Positions 1-7,877 of a stretch of DNA of 56,119 bases are shown here, in pieces; within the stretch, counting starts at the first letter, position 1, and each line of letters begins with the position of its first letter. The position numbers and the translations under genes are program-made. The notes beneath the pieces are model-generated. The model was given only the letters and a program-made list of their open reading frames with translations. It was not told where the DNA came from and made no database searches. Source of the DNA: Nitrososphaerota archaeon (GTDB lineage Archaea > Thermoproteota > Nitrososphaeria > Conexivisphaerales > DTJL01); the NCBI GenBank assembly GCA_021324115.1, contig JAJPJS010000019.1, positions 1-56,119 of the forward strand. Reading direction: 5' to 3'.

Positions 1-600
1 CTTGATATCCAGATAGTAGTTGTAGTTGGAGAGTATGCCCGGTATTTCCATCCAGTGATATCTTCTCTCCAATATGTCAAGCTCGAGTCCGAATTTCTTG
101 GCAATCATTTTGGTCTCTTCTACCTTGTTCAGATTGAATGAAACTGCGGAATTTTGTGACTTGGGTGGATTGGTACGCCGGAACATCTTGCGATCAACCG
201 GAATGGGACACCATGTTGCCTCGCCAGGCACGAAGTATTTCGCTAGGTCTTTTGTTGCGTAGAAAATATGCCTTGCGATTCCACGAAACGTGGGTTTCTT
301 CAAGGATCGAATATCTGAGCCGTGGTAGTGCATAATCATTGGTTTATGGGGAAACAAAGAGTGCAGCCAGCTAAATATTGATTCGTTGGAATGAACATGT
401 ATAATGTCCGCGTTCAAAGCGGCAAAACTGAGTCTTAGATAAAACAGACGAGAACCACCTCTTATTGACCCTCTACTTAATCCAAATGGGTCGAACCTCT
501 TCATCATTAATACGGTAGAATTGGTCCCAAATTTTAGATCCATGGTACCGCTGATGAGGCTGGCGACTCCGGCCGTGTCCCAAGCATGAAGTATTTTCAT
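1..600 (-). CDS. Glycosyltransferase, GT4-type N-terminal domain (partial, runs off the window)
   Basis: This is the first 200 residues of a protein that continues past base 1. The reading frame from the ATG at 600-598 is open to the window edge. It starts MKILHAWDTAGVASLISG, the pattern of a GT4/GT-B N-terminal Rossmann domain, followed by NADIIHVHSNES and later MIMHYHGSDIRS. These are the usual 'xDIIHxHS' and 'HGSD' stretches that line the acceptor side of GT4 enzymes. The sugar-nucleotide-binding half lies outside the window, so donor and acceptor are unknown. A GGTGA stretch lies just before the ATG. The frame stays open upstream to about 690, so a longer start cannot be excluded, but no good start codon is seen there. 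A palindromic AT box (693-704) lies about 95 bases upstream. Family call is fairly secure, function is not. Confidence 0.8.
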   Translation of the reverse strand, partial: MKILHAWDTAGVASLISGTMDLKFGTNSTVLMMKRFDPFGLSRGSIRGGSRLFYLRLSFAALNADIIHVHSNESIFSWLHSLFPHKPMIMHYHGSDIRSLKKPTFRGIARHIFYATKDLAKYFVPGEATWCPIPVDRKMFRRTNPPKSQNSAVSFNLNKVEETKMIAKKFGLELDILERRYHWMEIPGILSNYNYYLDIK

Positions 601-1220
601 AGCTTCACCTACCACCGAAGCGCCTAGAATTGATGTTCCGCATTTTCTGTTGATTTCATAGTCTCCTGCCGCGGTTGAAGAGGATTTTAGTTATTTATAT
701 AAATGCAGAGACATAATTGAGACATCGCTGTAAACCCCTTTGATAGAAACCCCCTGACCAATCCTCTGGCAGATCAGAATCAAAACGCGTGTTTGCAGCT
801 TTTGAGTGTCTACTGCGATCGGCTAACAGCCATTTGCTCAGCCATTTGGCTGTTCTATTGAAAGTTGGTTGATTACTTTCCGTCGAAAAGTTCAATTAAT
901 TCTGTACATTAACAGGGAATGCACTGGAAGTCTGATTAATTCGACGTTAGAAGTAGGTCATCTGTAACTTGATTATTCGGATAACTTGAGCATTTGCCAT
1001 AAGATGGCCGGAAGACTTTATCACAATTAATTCCGGATAGAATCTCACATTGTATCAGTGCAAATATACAAAGTAGTACTCGGCGCAAAAGGCTGGACGT
1101 CCTGTATCGCTCCTTGAAGAGAATCAATTGGAACCTATGAATGGTGTCCTGGCTGAACTAGGCGAACTGGTCATAAGGATTATATTACATGAGCAGATAC
1201 TCGGGTATCAGGATTAGCAA
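601..1220. other. Intergenic region, about 620 bases
   Basis: No convincing gene is seen. Two short minus-strand open frames (695-895 and 936-1127) have unlikely composition and no family signature. The stretch holds the palindromic TATA-like box ATTTATATAAAT at 693-704, probably the promoter of the minus-strand glycosyltransferase. An 11-codon minus-strand frame (659-624) lies between that box and the gene. A TATA-like stretch at 1179-1187 precedes the plus-strand membrane protein at 1221. Confidence 0.5.
693..704 (-). promoter_or_regulatory. Palindromic TATA-like box, probable promoter of the glycosyltransferase
   Basis: ATTTATATAAAT is a perfect palindrome in an otherwise mixed-composition region and resembles an archaeal box A. 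If used on the minus strand, transcription would start near 670, leaving a leader of about 70 bases before the ATG at 600. Assignment rests on sequence and position only. Confidence 0.4.
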
Positions 1221-1532
1221 ATGGTGAGCCCGATAGTTCTAGTGGTTCTAGATGTGGTTGCCATGTCCGTTATAGTGGCACAGGCCATATTTTCTTCTCA
1301 GATGATTACGCTTATGAAAAGCGGGATGCTGGAACGAAGCTGGTGGTACCTCTCGACCGGCTCGATAATACTTGCGATTGGAATCGCAACCTTCATCATA
1401 GATAGTCTATATTTAGGCGCAGGCACCCCTCTTCTTTTCTCACAGTACCTCGGAACCATACTCATAATTGCAGGCAGTGCGCTTTCTCTGCTTGGTATTC
1501 TTTCTCAGTATAACTTCTGGAGCTCCGGCTAG
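1221..1532 (+). CDS. Small three-helix membrane protein, function unknown
   Basis: The 103-residue product is very hydrophobic, with three likely membrane helices at about residues 4-24, 42-62 and 74-95 joined by short loops. The loop after helix 1 carries KSGMLERSWWYLSTGS, with basic and aromatic residues. No enzyme motif is visible and I do not recognise the family. The ATG at 1221 follows a TATA-like stretch (1179-1187) by about 40 bases. It is a single gene with a gap of about 100 bases before the next one on the same strand. Composition and helix pattern make a real gene likely. Confidence 0.65.
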   Translation: MVSPIVLVVLDVVAMSVIVAQAIFSSQMITLMKSGMLERSWWYLSTGSIILAIGIATFIIDSLYLGAGTPLLFSQYLGTILIIAGSALSLLGILSQYNFWSSG

Positions 1533-1603
1533 CTAGCTTCGTCATTTGCTCAGGCAACAGACCACCCACTGTAAATCTTCTAGAGATTTAATCAGGCATA
1601 AAA

Positions 1604-1612
1604 TCTATATAA
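1604..1612 (+). promoter_or_regulatory. TATA-like box of the M29-like gene
   Basis: CTATATAA-type sequence lies 27-35 bases before the ATG at 1639 with no Shine-Dalgarno sequence between them. This is the spacing expected for a leaderless archaeal transcript. Confidence 0.6.
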
Positions 1613-1638
1613 CTTCATGAGATTGCTAAACCACGTTT

Positions 1639-2748
1639 ATGCCCTCATCTTCAGAGAAATTATATCGCGCGCTAGCAGAAAGGGTCGTAAACCAGAGTCT
1701 TCGAGTGAACAAGACCGACACTGTAACCATCCAAACTTGGGAGCACACGGTAGAGCTTGCAGAGGAAATAGCTCAGGCCTGCTTTGAGAAGGGTGCGGAT
1801 GTAATGCTCAATCTTTACACAGATCGATACTACTCCGGCTATCTGAACACGCTTCCCGTGGAGTCTCTTAAAGAACCCTCCAAGTTCTGTACTTCTCTAG
1901 CCGAGGTTTCCACCATCGAGATATTTGCTGGCGCGATCGAGGACCCTCGTTTATTCGACAGGATACCTCCCGAGAAGAGGGCCGCAGACAGAGAGGGGGA
2001 GCAAAAGGCGCACGGACCTAGGCTAAAGGGTAGAAAGCCAAGAACCGCCACCTTGGGACTGGCGCTTGTGACGCCAGCGCGTGCAGATGTCTACGGTATT
2101 GACTACCTGGAGTGGCGAAAGATGATGCTGCAGGCTTCGAACATTGACTACGACGAGGTTAGTAAAACGGGAAAGAGGGTGGCAGACCTTCTCGAAAAGA
2201 GCTCCACCGTCAGGATCGAATCTCCGGGGGGCACGAATCTTTCCTTCGAGCTCGGGGGCAGAGAGCCGGTGGTAGATGACGGCATAATCGATGATCAAGA
2301 CATTGCTGAAGGACATCTGGATGTAACAATTCCCGCGGGTAGCGTGAGCATCGCTCCGCTGGAGTCCAGCGTTACCGGAACTGTACACTTTGATTCCCCC
2401 TTGTTCTTCAGAGGCAAAGTTCTGAAGGGCTTAAGCATGAGATTTGAAGAAGGAAGACTCGAAAAGCTAGGTGCAAAATTCAACGAAAAGGTTCTGATGG
2501 ATGCTTACAACGGGGCGCTGGGTGACAGGGATAGGCTGGCGTCGTTCACGATCGGTCTCAACAGCGAAGCAAAAGCAGGCTATATTGTTAATAGTATTAC
2601 GGAAGGTTCCATTACAATCGGTATTGGAGCGAACCGACAGCTGGGCGGTACGAATTCAACAAACTTCTACCTAGGTGCGACTCTTTCAAACGCTTCCGCT
2701 TATCTGGATGATTTCCAGCTCGTGAAGGAAGGTAAACTTCAGCTCTGA
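1639..2748 (+). CDS. Aminopeptidase T (M29)-like protein, metal ligands apparently lost
   Basis: The 369-residue length and layout match COG2309/M29 metallo-aminopeptidases. There is an N-terminal alpha/beta domain, then a beta-rich C-terminal domain with VTIPAGSVSIAPLES (about 230-243), SMRFEEGRLEKLG (267-279) and ITIGIGANRQLGG (325-337). In active M29 enzymes, as I recall them, metal is held by Glu in a GEVFTAP-like motif, Glu in LGE, and His residues in HIALG- and HxD-like motifs. Here those places read GSVSIAP (Ser235), LASFTIG, SITIGIG and TNFYLG, so every expected ligand is replaced. The fold is probably kept while the peptidase chemistry is not. It could bind peptides or have another activity. 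A TATA-like box at 1604-1612 supports a leaderless start. Homology fairly sure; loss of activity is inference. Confidence 0.75.
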   Translation: MPSSSEKLYRALAERVVNQSLRVNKTDTVTIQTWEHTVELAEEIAQACFEKGADVMLNLYTDRYYSGYLNTLPVESLKEPSKFCTSLAEVSTIEIFAGAIEDPRLFDRIPPEKRAADREGEQKAHGPRLKGRKPRTATLGLALVTPARADVYGIDYLEWRKMMLQASNIDYDEVSKTGKRVADLLEKSSTVRIESPGGTNLSFELGGREPVVDDGIIDDQDIAEGHLDVTIPAGSVSIAPLESSVTGTVHFDSPLFFRGKVLKGLSMRFEEGRLEKLGAKFNEKVLMDAYNGALGDRDRLASFTIGLNSEAKAGYIVNSITEGSITIGIGANRQLGGTNSTNFYLGATLSNASAYLDDFQLVKEGKLQL

Positions 2749-2830
2749 ACAAGAACAGCCAATGGATAAAATAAGCTTTAATTTCGTCCCCGTCGAAGAT
2801 ACCTTACCAATCGAATCCAAAACATGTGTA

Positions 2831-3130
2831 TCAGACTGTAAAGTCTGATTGTGATTGTCTGAGGTCCCCGGATTTATGCTTGACGACAATTCTCCCTTCC
2901 GTTTCCTCTAAAATCAGTTTATCCGTAATCACCTGTTTTCTTTCCACGTAGGCAAGGTCGATCAACTTGCTTACCGCAGGTTTTTCGAGCGTTGCAACAC
3001 CGTCCGTCGTCCGTGCTACCAACCTTTGGCTTCCCGGTGCCTTTGCAATCGCATTCTGAATCTTAAGAATACTCAGCCGAAAGTACCTAACCCTCCTTTC
3101 CGATTCAACCTCTTCTCCGTCGTCACCCAT
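2831..3130 (-). CDS. Small hypothetical protein (99 residues)
   Basis: A charged, soluble-looking product with balanced composition: an acidic start (MGDDGEEVESERR), a central helix-like stretch and a basic/acidic C-terminal part with ETEGRIVVKHKSGD. I do not recognise the family. A TATA-like CTTATAGA sequence lies roughly 30 bases before the ATG on the minus strand, which supports a leaderless gene. It is convergent with the M29-like gene, leaving about 80 bases between stops. It could be a chance frame, but its composition is more natural than that of the neighbouring short frames. Confidence 0.5.
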   Translation of the reverse strand: MGDDGEEVESERRVRYFRLSILKIQNAIAKAPGSQRLVARTTDGVATLEKPAVSKLIDLAYVERKQVITDKLILEETEGRIVVKHKSGDLRQSQSDFTV

Positions 3131-3538
3131 TACAGACAGCTAATTTGCACCCGCCATCTATAAGCTAATCTAAAAATCTATAAGGATGATTAATTTGAGA
3201 GTATTAGATTGATTGCTTCAAACTAATTCACAAGTCCTGACATGAAATGATGTAGGGCCAGTCCCGGGCGGTAAACAGAACCATACGTTGAGGTCAGGTG
3301 AATGGGAGGATTGCCTTGCTAACCACACCGGAGCCGAATGCACCTCTGGCTTCCAGTGTGCAAAAATAGGGAAAGGCAGAATTCCCCTCAGCCCTCCTTT
3401 GGTGATCGACTGATACCAGGAGAAACCGGACCCAGAAGCTACTAATCGAACTTTTGCCAAGTACACAATTCGAGGCCGCTTCTGTCATCACCCCCCTTTC
3501 CCACATTACCTGATCAGAAAGCACGATTTAATTAGCGC
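3131..3538. other. Intergenic region, about 400 bases
   Basis: No supported gene. Two overlapping minus-strand frames (3218-3466, 3294-3524) have odd composition and no signature. The region contains divergent promoter-like AT stretches: TTATAGA-type repeats near 3160-3185 for the minus-strand gene and TTTAATTA near 3526-3533 for the plus-strand M24 gene. Confidence 0.4.
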
Positions 3539-4651
3539 ATGCTCGAAGTTCATGATGTGCCCGACCAAATAATGGATAGACTGCTTGGAAGGCTTGCGTC
3601 GAGGGGGCTGGACGGATTCGTTCATTTCCAGACAAGCAGGGCGCGAGATAACGTCGTCCTGCATTACCTCAGCGGTGTCCAGGGGCTAGAGGATTCAGGA
3701 GTAGTGATCAGTCTCGGGTCCGAACCTGTTCTCCTTGTAAAGGATTTCGAAGGTGATAGAGCAAAAAATTCTGGAAGGATAAAGGATGTTCGCCCCACAA
3801 CTACCATACCCCTTGACAAAGCCATGGTTGAACTGGAGAAGGTGATTGCGGAAAAGAGACTGAAGGGCAAGAAAATCGCGATAGACGACAGCGAGCTTTC
3901 GGTTGAGGTTTACCTGAGACTTAAAAAGATGGGGATCGAGCTCGTCCCCTTCTCCGACCAGGTCAAAGACCTCAGAATGATAAAGACAGAGCAAGAAATC
4001 GACAAAATAAGGGGAGCCGCAATGATAGCATCCGAATCGTTGAAGGAACTTCGAAAGCATCTGGATGAAAACCTGACGGAATCACAGCTCGGCGCCCTGC
4101 TGTCTCTTGACATTGAAAATAGAGGAGCCGAAAAATCATTCATCCATGTACAGTTCGAGCAGAACGCTTCTTTCCCCCACCATATTTCGGCTTCGACCAG
4201 GGTGGCTTCGCCCGGCTTTCTCGTGGTAGATTTGGGCGCCAGGGTAGAAGGGTACAACTCCGATATCACAAGGACGCTTACGGTGGGAGAACCAGATTCC
4301 GAGCACAACCGGTTATTCAGGACAGTACAACAGGCCATTGAAGAAGCTACGAGAAGAGTGGCGCCGAACGCCAAGGTCGAAGATGTAGCAAAAGCTGCAA
4401 GGGACGTGATAGCAAGCGCCGGCTTTCCACAACCGGAGCACAGAATCGGACACGGACTGGGACTTAATGTCCACGAGGCACCCATAATTGAGAAGGGTTT
4501 TCCGGGCACACTTCAAGAGGGAATGGTAATAGCCATCGAACCCGGAGTCTACATCAAGGGAAAAACCGGGTGCAGACTGGAAAGCGACCTGCTGGTAACG
4601 AGCGATGGTGTGGAAGAGCTCGACACACCCTTCTGCCCACTTGTCCTCTAA
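3539..4651 (+). CDS. M24-family metallopeptidase (Xaa-Pro dipeptidase/aminopeptidase P type)
   Basis: A 370-residue 'pita-bread' peptidase with an N-terminal creatinase-like domain (about 10-140) and a catalytic domain (150-370). All five metal ligands of the family are present: Asp231 (VVDLGARV), Asp242 (NSDITRT), His305 (GHGLGLNVHE), Glu334 (AIEPGVY) and Glu348 (RLESDLLV). It should remove an N-terminal residue preceding proline or split X-Pro dipeptides in the cytoplasm, using two divalent metals. An in-frame ATG at 3572 sits about 40 bases after a TTTAATTA box (3526-3533) and could be the true start. The next gene starts 63 bases downstream on the same strand. Family assignment is firm; exact substrate is not. 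Confidence 0.9.
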   Translation: MLEVHDVPDQIMDRLLGRLASRGLDGFVHFQTSRARDNVVLHYLSGVQGLEDSGVVISLGSEPVLLVKDFEGDRAKNSGRIKDVRPTTTIPLDKAMVELEKVIAEKRLKGKKIAIDDSELSVEVYLRLKKMGIELVPFSDQVKDLRMIKTEQEIDKIRGAAMIASESLKELRKHLDENLTESQLGALLSLDIENRGAEKSFIHVQFEQNASFPHHISASTRVASPGFLVVDLGARVEGYNSDITRTLTVGEPDSEHNRLFRTVQQAIEEATRRVAPNAKVEDVAKAARDVIASAGFPQPEHRIGHGLGLNVHEAPIIEKGFPGTLQEGMVIAIEPGVYIKGKTGCRLESDLLVTSDGVEELDTPFCPLVL

Positions 4652-4714
4652 GCTGCGCCTGCAGAAGCATGCCTCCCAGTCAAGTTTTTAGGATGGATGG
4701 GTGGCGCGTTGACC

Positions 4715-5431
4715 ATGACCGAGCCTCAGCATATCAAAGCGAAAAAGGGGGATATCGCTGAAAACGTGGTTATGTCTGGTGACCCATCCCGGGTGAGACA
4801 GCTTGCACAATTGCTCAAAGACTCCAGGATCGTAAATGAAAACAGGGGATTCCTATCATTTACGGGATTTTATGACGACCAGTCTGTCAGCGTTGTTTGC
4901 CATGGCATAGGCTCACCATCAATTGCACTTGTCACGGAGGAACTGATAATGCATGGCGCAAAGAGATTCATCAGGCTTGGAACGGCCGGTTCGTTCATCA
5001 GAGAATTGAAAATCGGTCAGGTGGTCATACCCAACGGCGCGGCCTACATGGGAGGCACCCTCCGGCAGTACGTACCCGACACACACCTTACTCCGGTACC
5101 CGATTTTGAACTGCTTCAGGAACTTGTCCGGTCCGCCCAGACGTATGGACTCGAATTCAGGGTGGGGCCTGTCTTCTCCAGCGATGCATTTCACGCGGAG
5201 GATTCAAATTTCGTCTCCAGGTGGGCCAGTAGAGGCTTTATTGCGGTCGAAATGGAGTGTGCAACCTTGTTCGCTCTAGCCATGATGAGAGGCGTCAAAG
5301 CCGCTTCCCTACTATTGGTGAGCGACAACTTGGCGGAAATGACGCACATGGCTGACGCAAATGCTTTACGACCCTACGTAGAGAAGAGCAGCCGGGCTGT
5401 GTTCGATGCCGTAACATCTCGCAAGAAGTGA
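4715..5431 (+). CDS. Nucleoside phosphorylase, PNP/UDP family (uridine or purine nucleoside)
   Basis: About 238 residues, the usual size for the hexameric DeoD/Udp class. Signature elements are GDPSRV near the start (phosphate binding), RLGTAGSF (about 90-97), FSSDAFH, VEMECATLFALA (the ribose-binding Met-Glu pair) and SDNLAEM (the base-contacting loop with Asp). It splits a nucleoside with phosphate to a free base plus ribose 1-phosphate. A uracil phosphoribosyltransferase and pyrimidine-degradation genes elsewhere in the window make uridine an attractive substrate, but purines cannot be excluded. I chose the ATG at 4715 because AGTTTTTA at 4683-4690 lies 25-32 bases before it; an in-frame ATG at 4697 is also possible. 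Confidence 0.88.
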   Translation: MTEPQHIKAKKGDIAENVVMSGDPSRVRQLAQLLKDSRIVNENRGFLSFTGFYDDQSVSVVCHGIGSPSIALVTEELIMHGAKRFIRLGTAGSFIRELKIGQVVIPNGAAYMGGTLRQYVPDTHLTPVPDFELLQELVRSAQTYGLEFRVGPVFSSDAFHAEDSNFVSRWASRGFIAVEMECATLFALAMMRGVKAASLLLVSDNLAEMTHMADANALRPYVEKSSRAVFDAVTSRKK

Positions 5432-5500
5432 TTACACGTAAACTCTTCAACAGGTGTGGCATGATCCTATCAGTGAAGGGTCGAAGTCGGGAGCTAGAAA

Positions 5501-6343
5501 TTGATATACAGAGAGTTTGCGAAAACCGGATTCAAATCATCTGTCATCGGAATGGGAACTTACTATGACCCCTGGTGGATGTTTATCGCATCTGCACTAA
5601 GGTTCAGACGTGGGGCCAGGACGAAACTGGAGGCACTCAAGGCAGGGCTGGAGCATGGGATTAACCTCATAGACACGGCCGAGGCGTATCAGTCAGAGCC
5701 AATCGTTGCAGAGGCGATTCGACATTACAAGAGGGATGAAGTGTTCGTCGCGACAAAAGTCTCCTACCCTTGGAATTTCAGCAGCGAAGGCGTCGTGAGG
5801 GCATGCGAGCGCAGCTTGAAAAGGCTCCAAACATCCTACATAGACCTCTATCAGATTCACTACCCTCCTGTGTTCGGACGAACAAAGGAGGTGATGAAAG
5901 GGATGGAAAAACTGCTTTTAGACGGAAAGATAAGGGCGATCGGAGTGAGCAATTTCTCCCTGTCTCAAATGAAAGAGGCTGAAAGCGCCCTTTCCAGGGC
6001 GGAAATATCCTCCAACCAGGTCGACTACAGTCTGATGCACAGGGAGCCGGAAAAGGACCTTCTCCCTTTCTGCGAGGCGAACAAGAAGGCGGTTTTGGCA
6101 TACTTTCCATTGGCCCATGGGAGACTTGCTTGGCTGAAGGGACCAGTTGTGAACGAAATGAAAGCGCGCACGGGGGCAGCTTCTGTGGCCCAGATAGCGC
6201 TCAACTGGCTGGTCTCTCGCAGTCCATCGACCTTCGCAATACCTAGGGCTTCAAGGCCTCAGAGGGTGCTTCAGAATTCGCAAGCAATGGATTTTGAACT
6301 GAGTCCGGTGGACATGAAAGCACTGGAAAATTTGGTGGGTTGA
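5501..6343 (+). CDS. Aldo/keto reductase
   Basis: The 280-residue TIM-barrel oxidoreductase keeps the complete catalytic tetrad: Asp58 and Tyr63 (LIDTAEAYQSE), Lys86 (VATKVSYP) and His120 (YQIHYPP). The C-terminal IPRASRPQRVLQNSQA resembles the NADP-binding stretch of the family. It should reduce aldehydes or ketones, or oxidise sugars, with NAD(P)H. The region after strand 1 (YYDPWWMFIASALRFRRG) is rich in aromatic and basic residues and looks like a family-specific insertion. The start is TTG at 5501 with GGGAG about 8 bases upstream. It lies between a nucleoside phosphorylase and 6-phosphogluconate dehydrogenase, so a sugar or sugar-phosphate substrate is plausible. Confidence 0.88.
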   Translation: MIYREFAKTGFKSSVIGMGTYYDPWWMFIASALRFRRGARTKLEALKAGLEHGINLIDTAEAYQSEPIVAEAIRHYKRDEVFVATKVSYPWNFSSEGVVRACERSLKRLQTSYIDLYQIHYPPVFGRTKEVMKGMEKLLLDGKIRAIGVSNFSLSQMKEAESALSRAEISSNQVDYSLMHREPEKDLLPFCEANKKAVLAYFPLAHGRLAWLKGPVVNEMKARTGAASVAQIALNWLVSRSPSTFAIPRASRPQRVLQNSQAMDFELSPVDMKALENLVG

Positions 6344-6470
6344 TTGAATGGTCTTTAATACTAAAATAAGTCACGTGGTACGCCCCCAAAAGGAGGCAGC
6401 GCATATCAATCGATTTGAACAGTGTATTCAGCACAATTCGTGCTATGACGCTCAAGGGGGTTTTGTATAG

Positions 6471-7871
6471 TTGGCGTCGGTAGGTCTTGTGGGGCTGGGA
6501 GTGATGGGCAGGAACCTAGCCCTTAATCTCAGCAGAAGGGGGTATAAAGTAGTCGTATACAACAGGACCAAGGAGGTCACAGACCGTTTTATATCAGGGT
6601 ACGGAGGCTCGGGACTTACCCCCGCCTATTCCCCTGATGAGGTCGCAAGGAAGCTTGACGCTCCCCGCATTATCCTGCTTATGGTTACGGCCGGCAAGGC
6701 CGTAGACGATGTAATCAGGTCCATCTCACCTTACCTTTCTTCAGGTGATGTTCTTTCCGACCTTGGTAATTCACACTTTAGGGACACCCAAAGAAGAGAA
6801 TTCTCACTGGATCCGTCCGGCATTCATTACTGTGGCGTGGGAGTCTCTGGTGGAGAAGAAGGGGCATTGCGAGGTCCCAGTATAATGGTCGGAGGACCAT
6901 CGAAAGCGTGGGAGATTCTGAAGAAACCAATGAGCGACATTTCTGCGCGTGCATTTGACGGCACGCCCTGTGCTTCGTGGGTGGGTGAAGATGGCGCAGG
7001 ACACTACGTGAAGATGGTGCATAACGCAATCGAGTATGTTGTCATGGAACTGATCGGGGAATGCTATGGGGTATTCAAGGCGTTGGATTTTTCCAATGGT
7101 GAGATATCCGACATCTTCCAGCTATGGAACGAGGGAAGGTCGAAATCCTACCTTCTTGAAATATCGGCGAAGGTGCTTCGAAGGAAGGATGAACTTTCTG
7201 GCGGAGACCTGGTGGATAAGATACTTGACAGCGCGGAGCAGAAGGGAACCGGAAAATGGGCCGCCGAGAGCTGCCTTGAATTGGGCGTGCCCGCATTCAG
7301 CTTCGCCGTGGCAGCGCTGGATCGAAGCATGTCCTCCTTCAAACTGGTACGTGAAAAGGCATCTTCCCTTGAACCGAACCGTGTGAATAAACCGAATCTT
7401 GGGAGGCGTGAGGCGCAGGAAGCTTTAGGCACTGCGTTCAGCGGTGCCCAGCTGTGTGCATATGCACAGGGCTTTTCCCTCCTCGAAGCAGCAAGGAACG
7501 AATACGGCTGGCACACCGACCTTGCCGAAGTTGCACGGATATGGCAGGGTGGATGCATTATCAGAGCCGACCTTCTTAAGCAGATCCGGGAAGCCTTGCT
7601 TTCAGGGGCACATGATTCGATACTGCTGGACCCGGACATCCACAGGGAAATCGTCAAATGTGACAAGGCCTGGAGAAATGTGGTTTCCAGGGCCCTAGAA
7701 GCCCGCATCCCCCTTCCAGGATTTACTTCGACCCTGGCATACCGTGATTCACTCTTCACGGAGCGCCTTCCAGCCAACCTTATACAAGCCCTGAGAGACT
7801 ATTTCGGTGCGCATACCTACAGGAGGGTGGACCGTGAGGGCGTCTTCCATACTGACTGGAGTGGGGGGTAA
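6471..7871 (+). CDS. gnd: 6-phosphogluconate dehydrogenase, decarboxylating
   Basis: The 466-residue product has the full long-form architecture: an N-terminal GLGVMGRNLALNL dinucleotide motif with NRT after strand 2 (NADP preference is typical), the substrate loop VGVSGGEEGALRG (about 123-135), and the catalytic helix GHYVKMVHNAIEYVVMEL with Lys181, His184 and Glu188. The all-helical C-terminal domain ends in YFGAHTYRRVDREG. It oxidises 6-phosphogluconate to ribulose 5-phosphate and CO2. The start is TTG at 6471, preceded by the strong ribosome site AAGGGGG. The long form is commoner in bacteria than in archaea, so acquisition by transfer is possible (inference). The next gene begins six bases after the stop. 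Confidence 0.95.
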   Translation: MASVGLVGLGVMGRNLALNLSRRGYKVVVYNRTKEVTDRFISGYGGSGLTPAYSPDEVARKLDAPRIILLMVTAGKAVDDVIRSISPYLSSGDVLSDLGNSHFRDTQRREFSLDPSGIHYCGVGVSGGEEGALRGPSIMVGGPSKAWEILKKPMSDISARAFDGTPCASWVGEDGAGHYVKMVHNAIEYVVMELIGECYGVFKALDFSNGEISDIFQLWNEGRSKSYLLEISAKVLRRKDELSGGDLVDKILDSAEQKGTGKWAAESCLELGVPAFSFAVAALDRSMSSFKLVREKASSLEPNRVNKPNLGRREAQEALGTAFSGAQLCAYAQGFSLLEAARNEYGWHTDLAEVARIWQGGCIIRADLLKQIREALLSGAHDSILLDPDIHREIVKCDKAWRNVVSRALEARIPLPGFTSTLAYRDSLFTERLPANLIQALRDYFGAHTYRRVDREGVFHTDWSGG

Positions 7872-7877
7872 ACCAGG

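Noticed and set aside
695-1127. Two short minus-strand frames in the first intergenic region
   Set aside because: No family signature, no promoter with good spacing, unlikely composition.
3910-4509. 199-codon minus-strand frame inside the M24 peptidase gene
   Set aside because: It is antisense to a complete, motif-bearing gene and has Ser/Pro-rich shadow composition.
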